This document shows positions 22,501 through 32,000 of a DNA stretch of 64,000 nt, piece after piece. The translations under genes were made by a program, and so were the position numbers. The stretch comes from Yamagishiella unicocca (taxonomy: Eukaryota; Chlorophyta; Chlorophyceae; Chlamydomonadales; Volvocaceae). A model generated the notes under the pieces. That model did no database searches and had not been told where the DNA came from. It saw only the letters and a list, made by a program, of their open reading frames with translations. Within the stretch, counting starts at the first letter, position 1, and the number at the start of each line of letters is the position of its first letter. Where the stretch lies: the NCBI GenBank assembly GCA_003116995.1, contig BDSL01000142.1, positions 62,001 to 126,000 on the forward strand, given 5' to 3'.

Positions 22501-25127
22501 GATGGGCACGCAGATATATTACATACATTGGCGGCCGGACGTTAGTTGCAAGGACTGGGTTCGTTACCCACTGCTGCATCAATCCAGAAATCATCCGGAG
22601 GATATCATCCGTCGATTACATTTGGAACAGATCCATTGCGTTCGGAAATCATACGTACTGGGTTGGATTACTCAAGCATCGCATACAGTAGCAGGCCATA
22701 TATATTACCTTCTTATTTTTTAGAGGTTTAGTTGGGCACTTTTCAGTCGGGGGGATTCAGGGAGGTTTTAAGCAGAACACAAGAGTTACGAAAGAGTCGG
22801 AAGCGTAGCGCAACCAGGATCGCGCGAGTGAGGGCCCGAGGGGCCAGGCCACGACACGAATCACGGGACAAGGACCGCCGCAGGGCCCAAATAGCAACCC
22901 CAACGAAGGCAGCAAGCAACGACGCATATTGGATACGGGTCCACGCGCAGCGCCCCGACGGACGGACCCGGACATACACCCTTGCATATCTAGCTAGTGC
23001 AAAATGCCGCCGCCGCCCAGGACGCCATCGTAATGGACTGCATCGGCCCAGGCAGGAGGGCAAGCGGGGGCTGCTGGCGGCCAGCACCTTATGGCGCAGG
23101 ATGCCATCCTGGCCCGGAAGGGGTAGGTGGAGGGTGGGCGGGTGAGGGGGCGGGAGAGGGTCCACCTACCACCACCACCATGCCATTGTAGCAGGTTTTC
23201 CCCCAAACGACGGAGTCCGTCAACCGTCTGCCGCCGATGGCAAATAACGATACGTACATATATACAATCGATGCATGGCGGACAATCGCCAACAGCAGCC
23301 AAGATGGACCGCATTATTATTGCCACGCACATGGCCGAATGTAGAACGGATCCCCCTAGCCTAGTAGTAGGTGAATTTAAGGGCGACCGCGCGCAAGGAT
23401 GCTCGTCATGCGGAGGATGCTCGTCTTGCGGCGAGATGCACAAAAATGCCGAGCCCGTATAAGAAGAGCATCGAGCCCGGGGAAGTAAGAGCATGAGGCA
23501 GGAGCCGCTCAGCACGCAGCATGCCCTCGAGCAGGTAGGACAGCAAGATATGTGTTGCCAGCAGCAAATAAACCGCAAGCGACACCTATATATGTACCCA
23601 TGGCAAACAAAACGAATGAAGGACGGAGGAACGGGTGTACGTATGTGCGCGCGCACCGACAGCAGCATCTCAAGTAAGGTGAATGAACAAAAACCCCGCA
23701 GGCGGGACCAATACAAAATACTGCAACCTACCGCCGCCAACTGCGCGCGAGCACACGGCACCAGGCGGGTCCCCGCCTCCAGCCAGGTGGGCAAGCAAGG
23801 CACCACCTGCGTGAAACAGCCTGGAGTGTGAAGCAGCTAGATAGCCGACATCAGTCGCACTGTGGGCGGCCAGGGTGACAACATCCCCAACACACTGCTC
23901 ATTGCCAGGGGGGGCTTGCTTGCAACCGCCACATCAGCCCCACACGGGCCAGCGGCCGAACCCCACGCAGCTAGTGCGTGGGGCGCGCGCGCGGGGCTGC
24001 CGACCACACACGCAGGACAGCCCGCGAGCTCAGCGGCACCACGACCACCCGATTGCCCAGCTGGAGGCAAGCACGACCGCAAGGTGCTCTTTGGGCACAC
24101 CGACCATTGCACGAGCAACAGGGCAAGGCCAGAAGTGGTGCAGGTGACACCAAGCAAGGAGACCGTGCCGCCACTGCGTGGCTGGCACAGACCGCCCCAG
24201 CAGGAAGCTCCCCGCACCCAGCGAGTGGTGACAAAATGTGTAGTAGTAGTATTTGCTGGCATTTCCGGTAGCGTTGCATGCCACTCGGCTGTCGTCACTG
24301 GGCATGCGAAGTCAAGGACAGCACGCACCCCCAGCCACTCCATCGCTCCACGCATTCTAACCCGAAACTACTGTAACAGGCAGGACCACGCACCTGCTGC
24401 TGCCATGCATGCTTCACAAAGAAGACACGTCTGTTTTGCGAATCGTGGTCGTATGAAAAAAACCGTAGCCTCGTGCGAGCCAGGTGTATATGCGCGGCGA
24501 AGTGAAGGCTGGGACAGGGAAGCATATGTAGCCTGTACAGGCACTAGTGCGCTCGCTCCGTATGCAAGCAACTACTTACAGAATGTACATACGTCGCACA
24601 ACGAAACCAAGTACAGTCGAATCGCAACTCTATTTAGCCTTCCATGCAGCTCCCCGGCCCAGGTGCCCCGCCCGGTGCCACCAACGCACGTGCATGCTTA
24701 CCTGCAGCGAAGAACTTGGCAACTGTCGACTTTTGGGCCAGGCGCTCCGCGACGGCCAGGCAGTCGGTCATTGACTTTCCCAACTCCTGTTCGGTAGTTG
24801 TCCGAGCAGGAAGAATGGTTCAAACCACGCACCGCTTGCACGTGCGAAATGATACGTCTATTCGCGAACCGGTGCAGCAACTACTAGCGTAAGCCTCATT
24901 TTAACAGTAACGACGTTCGCAATCCGCACCTGAAGGGCAGATACGGCTAAGGGCTTGGACGGAAGCCTGGCATCCATTTCTGAGGCGTCATGCAATATCA
25001 CCGCCACGCGCTGCACCACCTCGCTTAGCACATGGCTATCTTGCGAAATATCTTTGAGATTTAAGAACGCGGCCGCCGCCTGGACGCCCAGACTGGCGAC
25101 GTCAGTCACAGTCCCAGACGAATCCAT
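1565..25127 (-). CDS. Helical N-domain / U-box / ankyrin-repeat protein (predicted E3 ubiquitin ligase), about 25 exons
   Basis: The model joins five 5' exons (24930-25127, 24702-24786, 22143-22492, 21409-21799, 20735-20865) to 20 ankyrin exons (20246-20347 down to 1565-1669). Every junction agrees in phase and has GT-AG ends. Fourth-exon acceptors at 21799 or 21760 are both in frame. The product would be about 1,050 residues: a helical region (about 1-290), a U-box (about 300-370), then about 675 residues of ankyrin repeats. U-boxes recruit E2 enzymes and ankyrin stacks bind protein partners, so a substrate-selecting ubiquitin ligase is the inferred role. The start is the only early Met in the first exon. 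If the last donor is not used, the frame stops at 1550-1552, with TGTAA words 180-215 bp further on. The link between the U-box exons and the array rests on phase and order, not transcript data. The alternative is two adjacent genes. Confidence 0.65.
2330..4160. other. Large-intron sequence; no gene recognised
   Basis: This lies inside the intron between ankyrin exons 2221-2319 and 6982-7080. No ankyrin unit or other exon was found. A second cluster of GGGAACAC/GTGTTCCC-containing repeats sits at about 3795-3960, like the one at 430-1050, followed by CCGG-rich sequence at 3965-4130. The stretch 2470-2990 is GC-rich and unlike its surroundings but shows no coding signal I trust. Confidence 0.35.
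4181..4609 (-). mobile_element. SINE, copy 1, with 12-bp target-site duplication
   Basis: This 429-bp element shares most of its sequence with 5915-6354. On the minus strand it starts with a tRNA-like head and ends in a (CTTT)n tail, seen on the plus strand as GAAAGAAAG at 4181-4204. It is flanked by the direct repeat ATATCAGAAATA at 4169-4180 and 4610-4621. It carries no coding sequence. Its tRNA-like box B is more decayed than in copy 2. It lies in the large intron between ankyrin exons 2221-2319 and 6982-7080, in the same orientation as the gene. Confidence 0.8.
5142..5182. repeat. Strong GC-rich hairpin
   Basis: Arms GGGCGGGGCCCC (5142-5153) and GGGGCCCCGCCC (5171-5182) are perfect inverted repeats around a 17-nt loop. 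It may be the end of a mobile element. No function can be assigned. Confidence 0.5.
5915..6354 (-). mobile_element. SINE, copy 2, with 13-bp target-site duplication
   Basis: A 440-bp element of the same family, flanked by TATGTAACTGCTG at 5902-5914 and 6355-6367. Near the head on the minus strand it reads GGGATCGAATCCC, one mismatch from the Pol III box B consensus (GGTTCGANTCC). The 3' end is a (CTTT)n tail. These are the hallmarks of a tRNA-derived SINE mobilised by a LINE. The duplication is perfect, so this insertion is fairly young. Confidence 0.85.
6370..6490 (-). pseudogene. Relic ankyrin unit without its exon (a)
   Basis: The conserved intron segment found just downstream of each ankyrin exon (TGACATGATGCACGCCTGGC through CAGCCCCTTATGTT) is present, but after CAGAGCG the sequence departs and no ankyrin codons follow. 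It directly abuts the target-site duplication of SINE copy 2. It is a decayed or truncated array unit. Confidence 0.6.
7562..8066. mobile_element. TIR element (non-autonomous DNA transposon), 505 bp
   Basis: The ends are 32-bp inverted repeats starting TGTAACGAAGGTCGC (7562-7593 and 8035-8066) with one mismatch, flanked by the direct repeat GGTAC (7557-7561 and 8067-8071). The left end is followed at once by another inverted copy, so 7562-7617 forms a near-perfect palindrome with centre CCTCCTAGGAGG. The interior has a perfect box-B-like GGTTCGACTCC near 7666. It also has a purine run followed by TGTAGCGAAGCTACA near 7950, reminiscent of a retroelement 3' end. No transposase is encoded. The superfamily is not assigned; it lies in the intron between ankyrin exons 6982-7080 and 8172-8297. 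Confidence 0.65.
9757..9832. repeat. Short tandem duplication, unit about 33 bp, two copies
   Basis: ATGATTGGCATCAGTGGCTA followed by CTGACATATG occurs twice head to tail, within an intron of the ankyrin array. Confidence 0.7.
12860..13610 (-). repeat. Recent tandem duplication of an ankyrin exon unit
   Basis: Two near-identical units about 376 bp apart contain the exons at 12918-13016 and 13294-13392. The exons differ mainly at one codon near the start (VGDT versus VGVT) and one in the middle (AAIG versus AANG). The flanking intron, including the stretch reading GCATGCGGATT, is almost unchanged. This is the youngest-looking duplication in the array. Confidence 0.8.
14205..14810 (-). repeat. 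Segmental duplication, copy 1 (ankyrin exon plus about 500 bp)
   Basis: This block and 17186-17795 are the same sequence with small indels. Both contain an ankyrin exon with the rare ANKDAAD ending, a stretch reading TACTTGAACTCTACTCA and a conserved tract with GGCGCGGCACGACTTCGGC. Copy 1's exon ends ...AADT and copy 2's ends ...AADK. The non-exon part is unlike the rest of the array, so the two were duplicated together. Confidence 0.75.
15440..15871 (-). mobile_element. 5'-truncated LINE with 11-bp target-site duplication
   Basis: The minus strand encodes a short in-frame fragment ending at a stop at 15603-15605. Segments include KLSDALERAGWTVHYTRNEV, TLGATGTIPNNT, LLQTLGASAEQANKCCLHLH and HAVVSAGTIIKNR. 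I recognise this as the C-terminal end typical of volvocine LINE-type polyproteins. It is followed by an untranslated tail ending in (ATT)n. The insertion is bounded by GACCTAATGTA at 15429-15439 and 15872-15882. It has split an already decaying ankyrin unit. Confidence 0.7.
15883..16015 (-). pseudogene. Relic ankyrin unit without its exon (b)
   Basis: Same conserved intron segment (TGACATGATGCACGCCCGCT through CAGCCCCTTATATATGTT), but after GCTCAG an unrelated sequence begins where the exon should be. A truncated LINE has inserted immediately to its left. Confidence 0.6.
17186..17795 (-). repeat. Segmental duplication, copy 2
   Basis: Partner of 14205-14810, about 2.98 kb away in the same orientation. 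Resemblance continues weakly to the region near 18000, which matches 15090-15260 (a stretch reading GGCATCCCATCTACCCA in both). Confidence 0.75.
20735..21799 (-). other. Exons 4-5: linker helix and U-box domain
   Basis: Exon 4 (21409-21799; alternative start 21760) begins with a charged helix, then a Ser/Ala/Pro linker, then CPITKCWMRDPVIVESGHSF, EREAILQHL and NPVT. The donor is a perfect GTGAGT in phase 1. Exon 5 (20735-20865) completes the split codon to Asn and continues LPLKSKLLTTNINLR and NTINSLLEQ. Together they give the full U-box signature: CPIT, MxDPV, GHSFER, NPVTN-LPL and a closing NxxLRxxI-type helix. U-boxes fold like RING fingers without zinc. The 543-bp intron between them contains a perfect 14-bp inverted repeat at 21178-21218. 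The exon 5 donor (GTAATA) was chosen because it restores phase 0 for the ankyrin exons. Confidence 0.8.
21178..21218. repeat. Perfect 14-bp inverted repeat
   Basis: ACGTTACATGTTTA (21178-21191) and its reverse complement (21205-21218) are separated by 13 nt, inside the intron that splits the U-box. It could be a small element end or a structured intron segment. Confidence 0.55.
22143..25127 (-). other. N-terminal exons 1-3: MLKL/HeLo-like helical bundle
   Basis: Exons 24930-25127, 24702-24786 and 22143-22492 give about 211 residues with little Pro or Gly, dominated by amphipathic helices. Segments include LSEVVQRVAVILHDASEMD, LGKSMTDCLAVAERLAQ, KFFAAGNHVAELKAVMVRL and KDLVTFQDAMGL. The pattern of a helix ending in K-F-hydrophobic, a Gly/His turn, then L-x2-L-x3-L and a helix with L-x2-F-x-x-A/D-M matches what I know of the MLKL-type N-terminal bundle related to HeLo/HELL domains. 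In plants and fungi such domains occur on cell-death and immunity proteins. This is fold-level resemblance judged by eye. The introns are 143 bp and 2.2 kb, and the 2.2 kb intron contains no further exon that I can support. Confidence 0.45.
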
Positions 25128-26539
25128 AGCGGTACCCGAAGTAGCTCAATTTCGGTGTTTATGATACACTGGTCAAGTTTTACGTTGAAGCTTTCTCTTT
25201 GCGAAGGCCGCGAACCATGAACATGGACACGGATGCTTGAAATCGAAAGGCCCAGATGGGACAGATGTAGAGATGTTGGCCATAGGCCCATAGCCCGTCA
25301 TAGCGATATCCGAACATACCGCTAACAATCTAAACAGGAGCTTTGTGATTGCCCAAGCGGCGGACCGCGAGCGACACAGACGCACACGGACATAACTGTG
25401 AGTAAGTTCGCAGAGCCAACATGACGGAGCCAAGGGTTCATCCTGCATTGCTGGAGACAACGCCGCAGAACACTGCATGAACCTCCCTCAGAATAGCTCG
25501 TATGCACGCCCGCCCCTGCCTGCTGTATTCAGAGTTCTGACATCAGATTCGGGCAGGGATGGGGGCGATGAAGCCGGAGGGTTGAAGTGTTTTGACAGTA
25601 CGGGCGTGCTCGTCGCAATCGCTGGTGCTTACGTGTGATGATTGTGCATCTGTGACAATATTCTCGCCAGTGCGTTAGTTCTTGACGTAGTAGCACCTGT
25701 TACAAATGGCCCCAGACCATGAGTTAGAGCCATCGGGCGCATTGACTGACAGTGAAAGGGACACAGGAAAGAGAACACCGACGCCACCCAGTAGACCCAG
25801 ATACGGCGATTTACCAGAAGCCTCGAACAAGGGGGAGAACAAACAGCGGCACCAACCACCCAGGGGGAAGTAGCCCAAACGGCGGCCCCCGTATCAGTAG
25901 TAACAACAACTGCAGGCCAAGCAACCCCACCGCCGATCAGGCAGAGCAACATAGAGCAACAAGACGATCAGAAGCCCCCCACCTGAGAGAAACGGCAAGA
26001 TTTGCGATCCATGGTATGGGCCTACCTCCTGGCTCATCTGGGCCTATATAAGGTCCACGAGCTGGAAAAAATAAACACCACTGGAACCCATTGTAACGTA
26101 TCGGCTCTCCCAATTTTGGTTGCAAAAGGACGGAGGGATGCGCCTTACTTTCTGGAGCGTGCAGGCGGTGGTACGTGGCGGTGTTTGGATCGCTCAGAAG
26201 CTCATCGGGCCTTACACTTGCGAAGCTCTCAGCCCTGCTCTGGGTCGCCGTTCGGCGCAAGCGAGGGCAAGCACGCGACCAGCAAGCGTAGGCATGCGTG
26301 CAGGGCAATCTCAGGTGGCAACAACCGCATCCTATCTATCTGGTGCGTGGCCATCGTATCTAATAAGCTGGCCAGCGGCCTCAGGGCATCGTCCCTTGGA
26401 ATGCTGTAGCTAGCAGCCCCAGTACTACGTAGGGTGACATGTCGTAATGGTTACGCCGGCGGGTCAGTCTCATTATGTATGTTGAGAAGGGTCGGATTCA
26501 GAACACGATTCAGAACACTCGCGGCCTGCCAGTGTGCGT

Positions 26540-26625
26540 GGTGGCGGCTGCCCGGATGCGGCTGCCCGCCGGATGCGGCTGCCCGGATGCGGATGCCCGG
26601 ATGCGGATGCCCGGCGGGAGGGGCG
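26540..26625. repeat. GC-rich minisatellite (GGATGC-containing 12-bp units)
   Basis: About six imperfect copies of GCCCGGATGCGG-type units. Confidence 0.6.
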
Positions 26626-26855
26626 GCTGCCCTGCCCTCACGTGCTAGTGCCAAGATGGATGGATGGCGGTCCTCCGTCAGCAGCTGAGGCTCTGGCGGG
26701 GGAGGCTGTTCCTCACGTCCTCAGGACCGCAGTAGCGAAGCAGGGGGCGACACGAGATGGCACACTGACAGCTGACCCCCCAGCGCCAAGCCCGAACCAA
26801 CCTGTGCGTCATTAAGTGGGAGTGCGGCGATAAGAGGTTGTTCGATGAGCGCCTA

Positions 26856-27143
26856 TCGTACCTGCCGTGAGACGTGTTCACACAGACTCCTCAACGTGGG
26901 TAGGATGTGGATGCACGCGGATACATCATAGGCGGAATGCCTGCGCCCTGAGGCACCCCCTTCGGGCAACGTCACGTCCAGGGGCCTAACCTGGTCACGC
27001 ACGTCCAGGGCGTTGGCGTAGACGTGGTTTTTGTACTTGTTACAACCCTGGTGCTGGTTACAGATGTGGTGGTGCAGTTGCCAGGGAAGAGCATCAACAG
27101 GGCTTTTCAATCGGGCGTCACAAGAGGAATCCCCGCATACCAA
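26856..27143 (-). other. Orphan exon-like open frame, Cys/His-containing
   Basis: This frame has balanced amino-acid use, unlike the low-complexity frames around it. It includes CGDSSCDARLKSP, LPWQLHHHICNQHQGCNKYK and SAYDVSACIHILPTLRSLCE, and runs into a GTACGA donor-like site right after ...VSRQ. The spaced Cys and His residues could bind metal. I do not recognise the family. It may be an exon of a decayed transposable element or an unannotated gene. Confidence 0.25.
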
Positions 27144-27789
27144 AATTGCTCAAAACTGGACTTCAATCATTAAGTTGAATTAATTTGTCTCTCGCTGCTC
27201 ATCTCCGATAGCTCCACAACGGAACCTCTACATAGTAGCGTCGTTTCCGGACACAACGGCTCGTCGCCAGGGTCGTGCGGCAAGGTGTCAACAAGCGCGC
27301 ATCCTGATCGACGGCACGCCAACCGGCACCGACCGCACCGAACACCAGTGCTTAGTTTCGGTTTCAACGCGCGCCAGTGTGGGAGCGCGTCACCGTGTGA
27401 GCGCTCCGGTGAGAGTCAACGCAGGACGTACGAAGGACCCCACCACCACACACAATACGTCTTCCCGCTCCGAGCGACAAAGCCAGGTGGCCTCGGCGGT
27501 GGAAGCAACGGGCAGCAAAAGCGCGGTGCGCCGGGCGCCGGGACTGCGCGTGTCTCTCGTACCATCAGCCGCGGCAAAGCAATCAGTATCAAAAACAACA
27601 CGACGACGGCGATTGGCAGCAGCCAGGAACCCAAGAGACCAGGCGACGGCTTCCGCGCGCGCCGCCGCTGGCACCGTCGCTCCACCCCTCTCCGCACACT
27701 CAGCACAACGAACTGCAGTATGCGTACATGGCGCGGCTCCCAGCGTCCCACAGCGCCCCGCCCCACCGCCGCGCGCCTCAGCGCCACGA

Positions 27790-27870
27790 GGGCCTGATCA
27801 GGACGCACACCGAGTGGCATGTATCAGAACACACACCGAGCGGCATGCATCAGAACACACACCGAGCGGC
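27790..27870. repeat. Minisatellite, unit 27 bp, three copies
   Basis: The unit contains ACACACCGAGCGGCATG followed by CATCAGAAC. The three copies are nearly identical. Confidence 0.65.
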
Positions 27871-29015
27871 ATATGACATATCCTCGAATTCCTCGCTCTT
27901 CATTCGAATAGTGTACACGCACCAGGCATGGCCGCCCAAGGGGCCGCGCCCCCCCCCCACCTAGGTCTCTTCCAAACAGCAGCAACCGCCGAACGAACCT
28001 CGTGAGCCAACCCCACGCACACTGCAGGGCACAATTGGCCGCAATCATCAAGCCCAAGCGGTTGCTCCTGCTCCGTTATGCTCAAGCACGGGGACTCGCC
28101 TGCCTCGCTCCGAGGCTTACTGCTGACGCGACGCCGGCACCACCCGGCAAGCCTACCTACACCTCCTACCCGGCGGCTCTGACGAGCGGAGGTCCTCCTT
28201 ACAGGTCGTCATTGGCGCAATAAGGGACCCTAAACATTACGCAGCAACAGCAGCAACATGACACAGCAATAGCAGGGACAACAGCAACCCCTCGGGATCT
28301 CATTGGACACGCTGCAGGGCACACACACACTCACACACCCTCCCACCGACACTTCAACCCGGCCGCACCCCACGCAGGGGGGCAGCTCGGAGCCCGATCG
28401 AGGAGGGGCCCTCCGCACCGCCTCGAGCCGTACGACACTCCAGGGGGGGGGTTTGCAAAACGACTCGGTCACTTGACGAGGTAAATGTAGCTCCTGGCGC
28501 TGACACTCCAGGGGGGGACCTCCCCAGCAGCGACGTGGAGCGAGGTAACAAAATCAAACAAGCAACCAAGCGGCCATCACTTCGGCTGCAGGCGCCATTT
28601 CGGCCCCCAGGGAACCCACTCGTTGCCGCGCTGCCGAAGAACACAGGGCAGCTAGCGCGGCCCTCTGCCGGCCCTCTGCACCCCTGCCTGAACAGCCGCC
28701 ATCAAGGTCGGGCCAGTGGCCCGTTATCATCCAGTCGTGCATCCTCTCCTCTCCTCTTCTCCGGCGCTCTCTCCCACGCACCCGTCACGGCAGCGAGTGT
28801 TCTTCCTCACTGCTGACCCCTCCCCTGGTCCCCTCCATTGCACCAAACCGGACCCATAGCACCAAATCGAACGCCCAACCTGGCAATTACTAAATCACAG
28901 CAAGCAAACACCACTCCATCCACCTGCGACGCCCTCACCAAGCACGCAACACCCAAGTCGCTCCGTACCCTCAGTCTCGCACCCCAGCCGGCGGCCCCCG
29001 TGCCCCAGGGCCCGC

Positions 29016-32000
29016 TCACACCAGCACCTCCCGCACCGTCCTCGCAGTCACCCTGCTCAGCAGCCGCCCCACCAGCTGCGGCACGATCTCCGTCGCCACG
29101 GACGGCAGCACCGGCAGCAGCTCCCCCGCCACCGCGAAGCCCTCCGTCACCATGCGCGACGACCCGGCGCCGCCCGCCGCCTCCAGCTCCATCGATGAGC
29201 CGCGGGAGAGGAAGGCCAGGATCTTGGCCACGTTCTCGACCACCCGCCGGTCCTCCTCCGTCTGCACGGGCGCCAGGGGCACGAAGGAGCGCGAGGCGCC
29301 GGGCAGCAGCAGCGGCACCCGGACGCCTTGGAGGCCCAGGGTCTGGGGTGGGGTGGAAAGGCAGGGAGGCAGGACAAGAGGGTGAGGCAAGTAAGGAAGC
29401 AGCGGCAAAAACAGCCCGGGGGGAATCGGCAGGCTGCCTCCCGGTTACGCTGTTCATGAGGGTCCTTCTCCTTGTCCTTCTCCTTGCAGCGTGGAAGCGA
29501 TGATGGTGGTCATCAAACCCATCCCCACGTGGATACGACCTCCCCTCCCCAGAGCAACATCCGTTCCAAGCAACGTCCCGGGGAGCGCCCCTCCCCTGCC
29601 ACCCCCCCTCCCTCTCACCGCCAGCAGCGCCCCTCCCCTGTCCCCCCTCTCTCCCATCGCTCGCCGCCTCCCCCAGCTCTCCAGCTAGCGCCCAAAAACA
29701 GTAGGTTTCGCGAAACGTTTTCCGGCGTCGCGCGGGGTCCTCGCTTCCTTTCGTCTCGCCGCCGCCGATTTAGCTTAGCCGCCGATTGTCGGCATACGAC
29801 CTTCGTCTTTCGTATCCTCGCCCCAGTTCTCCAGCATGCCTCTCAAAACGTCTTTCCTGAACGGTTTTTCTCGCATCCACGGGTCTTCCTCGAACCCCCC
29901 CCCGCCTCTCACCGCCAGCAGCGCCCCCCCCTGCCCCCCCCCTCCGGCTCTCACCGCCAGCAGTGCCGCCGCCTGCTCCCTGCTGAGTGCGTCGATGCTC
30001 TTGACCAGCTCGTCCATCATGAACTCGCGGAACGTGGAGCCCTCGGGGGAGAAGATGAAGCGCAGCGCGGCGCGGGTGCGGCTGGCGCCTCCCATGCCTG
30101 CGTGGGGCAGCGGGTAGGAGGGGGGGCGGCTATGTTGGGGAAATCCATCCGTCCACGGTGTGCAGCCCGCGGGCTATAGCATCTACGGCGTTCGCCCTTG
30201 CGTCCACATACCTCCCCCCAGCCGCCCCCAGCTAGTCTCTCCCCAGCGTGCATCTCCACCCGTCGGCCCTAATTGGAAATCCTTTCTTGTACACGAATGT
30301 TCCTTGCAGCCCCTAGTTAGCTAGAGACAAGTACATAAGACGATCGTGAGCCATCCAGCCAGTTCCCTCGCGGTCTCGCTCCGCCTGTCCCCGGTTCCTC
30401 ACCTGCGCCCGTTGTCGTTGAGGACAGCCCCGCCACCGACATGACCGCCGGTCCCGCCAGCGCCGCCTGCTGCTGCTGCATGGCCGCCACCACGCCCGCA
30501 GCCAGCGGCGGAGGCAGCAGCGCCGCCAGTGTGCCCAGCAGCGAGGAGTCCCCCAGCATGGCGGGGGCGGGCAGCAGCAGGCCGCCGGGGGAGGGGCCGC
30601 CGCCGCCGAACAGCGCACCCGCCAGCGCGTCGGGGGCTGCGCGGACAGCAGGGGGGGGAGGGAACACAAGGGGGGTTTGATAAGAGAACACAAGGGGGGT
30701 TTGATAAGAGAACACAAGGGGGGTTTGATACGAGAACACAAAGGGGGGAAAGAAGGTAACACGCGGCGGTGTTGGGGAGAGGGACGGAGATAGGGTTTTA
30801 GGGGCAGGGAGGGGGATCGCGCCTCGTGAGCACCACCCGGGACGAGCAACCGGGTGCTACCAGCCGCGACCAAATAAACCCCACCCTCCGCCGTGCCTCT
30901 CCTTCCGCCTCTTCCTCCCCCCGCCCCTCCGTTCCCTTCATTGCCATCCCGCCCTTTCCCCATCTCCCCGATGCCGACCAGGGCCCTCTCAGGAAGCAGC
31001 AGCAACACGCAACAGCTCGCATCCGACCAGCGGCCTGGAGGCGCCCCCTGGACCCCTTGGGCTGCCTACACCTACAGGCGCCCCAGCCCCCTACACCCCT
31101 TCCCCCCTTTCCTCTGAAGTCTCCACCGGTTTCCTCATCCTCCCCCCCCGCCTTGGTGAATTCGTGGATACAGTTTTCCCCCCCCCCTTTCATTCGTGGA
31201 TTCGCGGATTCTCTTATCAAACCACCCTTTTATGGCTACGTGCAAGCACCCACCTGGGAACAGCGGGAAGGGCCACCCGGGGGCTGGTGCCAGCTGCTGC
31301 TGCTGCTGCCGCCGCTGCGGTGCAAGGTCCGCCTCGTCCTCGTCGCTGCTGCCCAGGTTGCCCATGGCGGTCTGCGAGGACTCCACGAACTGCTCCAGGG
31401 CGCCCAGGAGGTCGATCAGCCGGTCGGCGTCGAACACACCGTCCCTGATAGGGCCAGGGGGGGCAGGGGGGGGGGCAGCCGGGGGGCAGGGGGGGCAGCA
31501 GGGGGGCAGGAGGGGCAGGGGGGAGGATAGGGTTTGGGGATGGGCGGGACAGGGTCAGCGGCAGGGGCCGAGGGCGGCGCTTGAGAGTCGGCCGATCTCC
31601 GTAGTCGACCCAAATTTCCGGCATGCGCATACGTGTTTTCTTAACCGCGTGTCCGAAACCTGTCGCCAGCTAGTTTCTGCCCTTCGTTTCCTACGCCGTG
31701 TAACCGGGTCTTCTTGCTATTCCCCCCTCCTCTCGCCCCCCCCTTCCCACACGGGTTTTACACCCCCCCCCTCCCACACGCACTCGCGCACGCACGCACC
31801 TGCCGTACACCATGTACCGCAGTGCGGCCCGCAGGCGCGGCGAGTCGTCTGTGAGCAGGCGCTTGGCGATGTAGGGGTAGGCCTCGTCCACCAGCGCAAA
31901 GCTGGGGTTGCCTACTAGGGCAATGCCCTCCAGCACGCCGATGGCTCGGATGATGAGCGCGAAGTAGGGCGGGATGCGGAAGGGGTAGTCGAACGTGATC

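Larger units (their letters stand above)
25128..29015. other. Intergenic region between the U-box/ankyrin gene and the ABC1 kinase gene
   Basis: The promoter of the minus-strand U-box/ankyrin gene should lie just above 25127, and the 3' UTR of the kinase gene just below 29016. I see no convincing gene. Open frames at 25750-26410 and 27285-27880 have no recognisable motifs and skewed composition. Minisatellites occur at 26540-26625 and 27790-27870. One exon-like frame (26853-27143, minus) is listed separately. Confidence 0.4.

Noticed and set aside
22994..23806. 270-codon minus-strand frame
   Set aside because: Cys/Arg/Leu-rich with no motif. It falls in the intron between exons 2 and 3, whose phases already match.
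23862..24797. 311-codon plus-strand frame
   Set aside because: It lies across an intron and exon 2 of the minus-strand U-box gene, has Pro/Arg/Thr-skewed composition and no motif.
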